From Paraburkholderia phenazinium (GTDB lineage Bacteria; Pseudomonadota; Gammaproteobacteria; Burkholderiales; Burkholderiaceae): a DNA stretch of 64,000 bases. The notes under the pieces are model-generated. The model was not told the DNA's origin. It ran no database searches and worked only from the letters and a program-made list of their open reading frames with translations. The DNA lies in assembly GCF_900100735.1 (NCBI RefSeq), contig NZ_FNCJ01000008.1, positions 186,001-250,000 of the forward strand, read 5' to 3'. The translations under genes were made by a program, and so were the position numbers. Below, one piece after another: positions 62,683 to 64,000 of the stretch; positions within the stretch are counted from its first letter, which is position 1, and each line of letters begins with the position of its first letter.

Positions 62683-63588
62683 TTACCCGCCCAAGCCCGG
62701 CGTGCTCCACTGCGCAGACAAAACCGCCCCGCTGCTCGAATCCGTGATGAACAGCGTGCTGTGCTGCGCGCCGCCAAACGTGACGTTGGTGATCGTGCGG
62801 CCCGCACACGATTCGAGTTTGGCGATCCCCTCGCCATGTGGATTCAGCACAAACACCGCGCCGAGCGACGCGTGCGCGACAAACAGATTGCCGCTGCGAT
62901 CCATTGCCAGACCATCCGGTCCGCTTACGCCATAGAACTGCGCAAACCGTCCGACCTTGCTCGTACTGCCGTCCGCCAGCAGCGGCAAACGCCAGACAGA
63001 GTTGTCGCGCGTCATCGCGACAAACAACACCTTCTCGTCGGGGCTCAGCACGAGCCCGTTCGGACTCGGACCATTCGAGATCAGACAGTCGAGCCGGCCA
63101 TCGGGACGCAAGCGGTAGACGCGTCCGGTTGGATCGTGCAGGCCAGTCTGACCCTGATCGGTAAAGTAGATATCGCCGTTGCTGGCGATGATCAGATCGT
63201 TCGGACCTTTGAAGCGCTCGCTATTGCGCCGGGCAATTACTGGGCTCACGGAGCCGTTCGTGGGATCAAGCGCGAGAATGCCGTTCTTGTAGTCCGCAAT
63301 CAGCACGCGGCCATCGGGATGCCATGCCAAGCCGTTCGGCTCCCCGTCGTATTCGGCGACCACGCTCCATTGCAGTTCCGGCGAGATCCGTATGATGCGC
63401 CCATGCGGAATATCGACGAGATATAGATTGCCATGCGGATCGAAACACGGACCTTCGATAAACGAATCGACTACCGCCCCGCCCTTGTTGGCTCGCGACC
63501 ATTCCGTCACTTCGTGGCGGCGCAGTGCTTGCGGCATCGTCGTATAAACCGCGGTGCCGAGCACGGGCGGCGCGGGATACCAGTTCAT
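62683..63588 (-). CDS. SMP-30/gluconolactonase-family protein
   Basis: A 301-residue six-bladed propeller lactonase. Metal-site residues: the Glu in SFIEGPCFDPHGNLYLVD, Asn in KGPNDLIIASNGDIYFTD, and NGLVLSPDEK. Family members hydrolyse sugar lactones or related lactones. It overlaps the citryl-CoA-lyase-like gene by 4 bases (63585-63588), so the two are cotranslated. Substrate unknown. Confidence 0.88.
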   Translation of the reverse strand: MNWYPAPPVLGTAVYTTMPQALRRHEVTEWSRANKGGAVVDSFIEGPCFDPHGNLYLVDIPHGRIIRISPELQWSVVAEYDGEPNGLAWHPDGRVLIADYKNGILALDPTNGSVSPVIARRNSERFKGPNDLIIASNGDIYFTDQGQTGLHDPTGRVYRLRPDGRLDCLISNGPSPNGLVLSPDEKVLFVAMTRDNSVWRLPLLADGSTSKVGRFAQFYGVSGPDGLAMDRSGNLFVAHASLGAVFVLNPHGEGIAKLESCAGRTITNVTFGGAQHSTLFITDSSSGAVLSAQWSTPGLGG

Positions 63589-64000
63589 TGCCCGCCCTCT
63601 TCGTGTTCGAGATGGCGCGTAGCGGGCCCGGTATAGCGATAGGCCATCTGGCGCGGCATCGGCCCCTTGTTGCGCTCGCCGCGTCCGCGCTGCTCCCAGG
63701 CATGCGACAGAATACCGACCGCGCGCGACAGGCAGAAGACGCCGCGCGCCAGTTCGGGGGCGAAGCCAAGTTCGGCGTAGATCACGGCGGTGGCGCCGTC
63801 GATATTCATTGGAATCGGCTTCGACTTGCGCTCCTTGAGTAACGCTTCGATACCGCGTGCAATCGCAGCGTACCGTCCGGAGACGACACCCTGGGCCGCG
63901 GCCTCATCCACCATACCCAGCAGCCGGCCTGCACGCGGATCGACGGGATGGAAGCGGTGCCCGAAACCCGGCAGATATTTGCCGTGTTCGGCGATAAAGG
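63585..64000 (-). CDS. Citryl-CoA lyase/citrate-synthase-family protein, C-terminal part
   Basis: The 3' part of a gene that starts beyond the window end; 138 codons are visible. The sequence KYLPGFGHRFHPVDPRAGRL, AVIYAELGFAPELARGVFCLSRAVGILSHAWEQ and the ending with MPRQMAYRYTGP resemble the C-terminal half of citrate-synthase-family enzymes acting as citryl-CoA lyases. The His in GFGHRFHP is catalytic in that fold. It is upstream of the SMP-30 gene and overlaps it by 4 bases. Confidence 0.8.
   Translation of the reverse strand, partial: FIAEHGKYLPGFGHRFHPVDPRAGRLLGMVDEAAAQGVVSGRYAAIARGIEALLKERKSKPIPMNIDGATAVIYAELGFAPELARGVFCLSRAVGILSHAWEQRGRGERNKGPMPRQMAYRYTGPATRHLEHEEGGQ

Overview
The window reads as a high-GC betaproteobacterial chromosome of the Paraburkholderia/Burkholderia type. 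Reasons: a DUF4148 protein (a family typical of that lineage), an IF-1 paralogue with a Gly/Arg tail, several small proteins that look Burkholderia-like, an RpiR/C45/class-III aminotransferase locus, and proteobacterial gltA, osmC and nfeR-nfeF homologues. I saw no rRNA, tRNA, CRISPR array, transposase or prophage gene.

Layout. Positions 1-2700: the end of a molybdopterin oxidoreductase with an exported partner, osmC, and a nucleotidyltransferase-fold gene behind a promoter carrying four copies of an operator half-site. Positions 2704-5725 (minus strand): a three-gene operon, C45 hydrolase, class-III aminotransferase, carboxymuconolactone-decarboxylase-like protein. Positions 5942-19990 (minus strand): one compact 15-gene operon for an oxygen-insensitive, actinobacterial-type (group 1h, formerly group 5) [NiFe] hydrogenase. 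Its transcription order is small subunit, large subunit, a NifU-like protein without cysteines, DUF5947-like, DUF6084-like, a 469-residue unknown, maturation protease, a 33-residue membrane peptide, hypF, hypC, a SIS-domain isomerase, hypD, hypE, hypA, hypB. Most junctions overlap by 4 bases. Positions 20290-25113: an RpiR-family regulator, a glycogen-debranching-type glucosidase and citrate synthase. Positions 25534-35368: mostly unlinked housekeeping and accessory genes (hydrolases, an orphan MreB, a DHA2 efflux pump, glutaminase, an orphan ABC binding protein) plus a truncated reductase fragment. Positions 35613-40085: a PLP decarboxylase, then nfeR-nfeF (nickel-responsive PadR repressor and ferric reductase) and an MFS pump. 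Positions 40156-44152: a chemoreceptor and a GGDEF-EAL protein. Positions 44335-49512: an acyl-CoA catabolic set (hydratase, acyl-CoA synthetase, acyl-CoA dehydrogenase) with a divergent AraC regulator. Positions 49620-64000: NfeD/slipin, a purine permease, an AcoR-like sigma-54 activator, an MbfA-like iron exporter with a ferredoxin, cysC, several small proteins, infA, and an IclR/SMP-30/citryl-CoA-lyase group cut by the window end.

The hydrogenase operon is the most notable system. It holds the structural and maturation genes needed for a cytoplasmic uptake enzyme that could scavenge trace H2. Its small subunit has no Tat signal, and I see no dedicated cytochrome b. Between structural and maturation genes lies a block of poorly characterised accessory genes. 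A nearly identical 16-bp sequence occurs just upstream of the RpiR gene and inside the promoter of the C45 operon, on opposite sides of the hydrogenase operon. This suggests that the operon was inserted into a formerly continuous RpiR-C45-aminotransferase locus.
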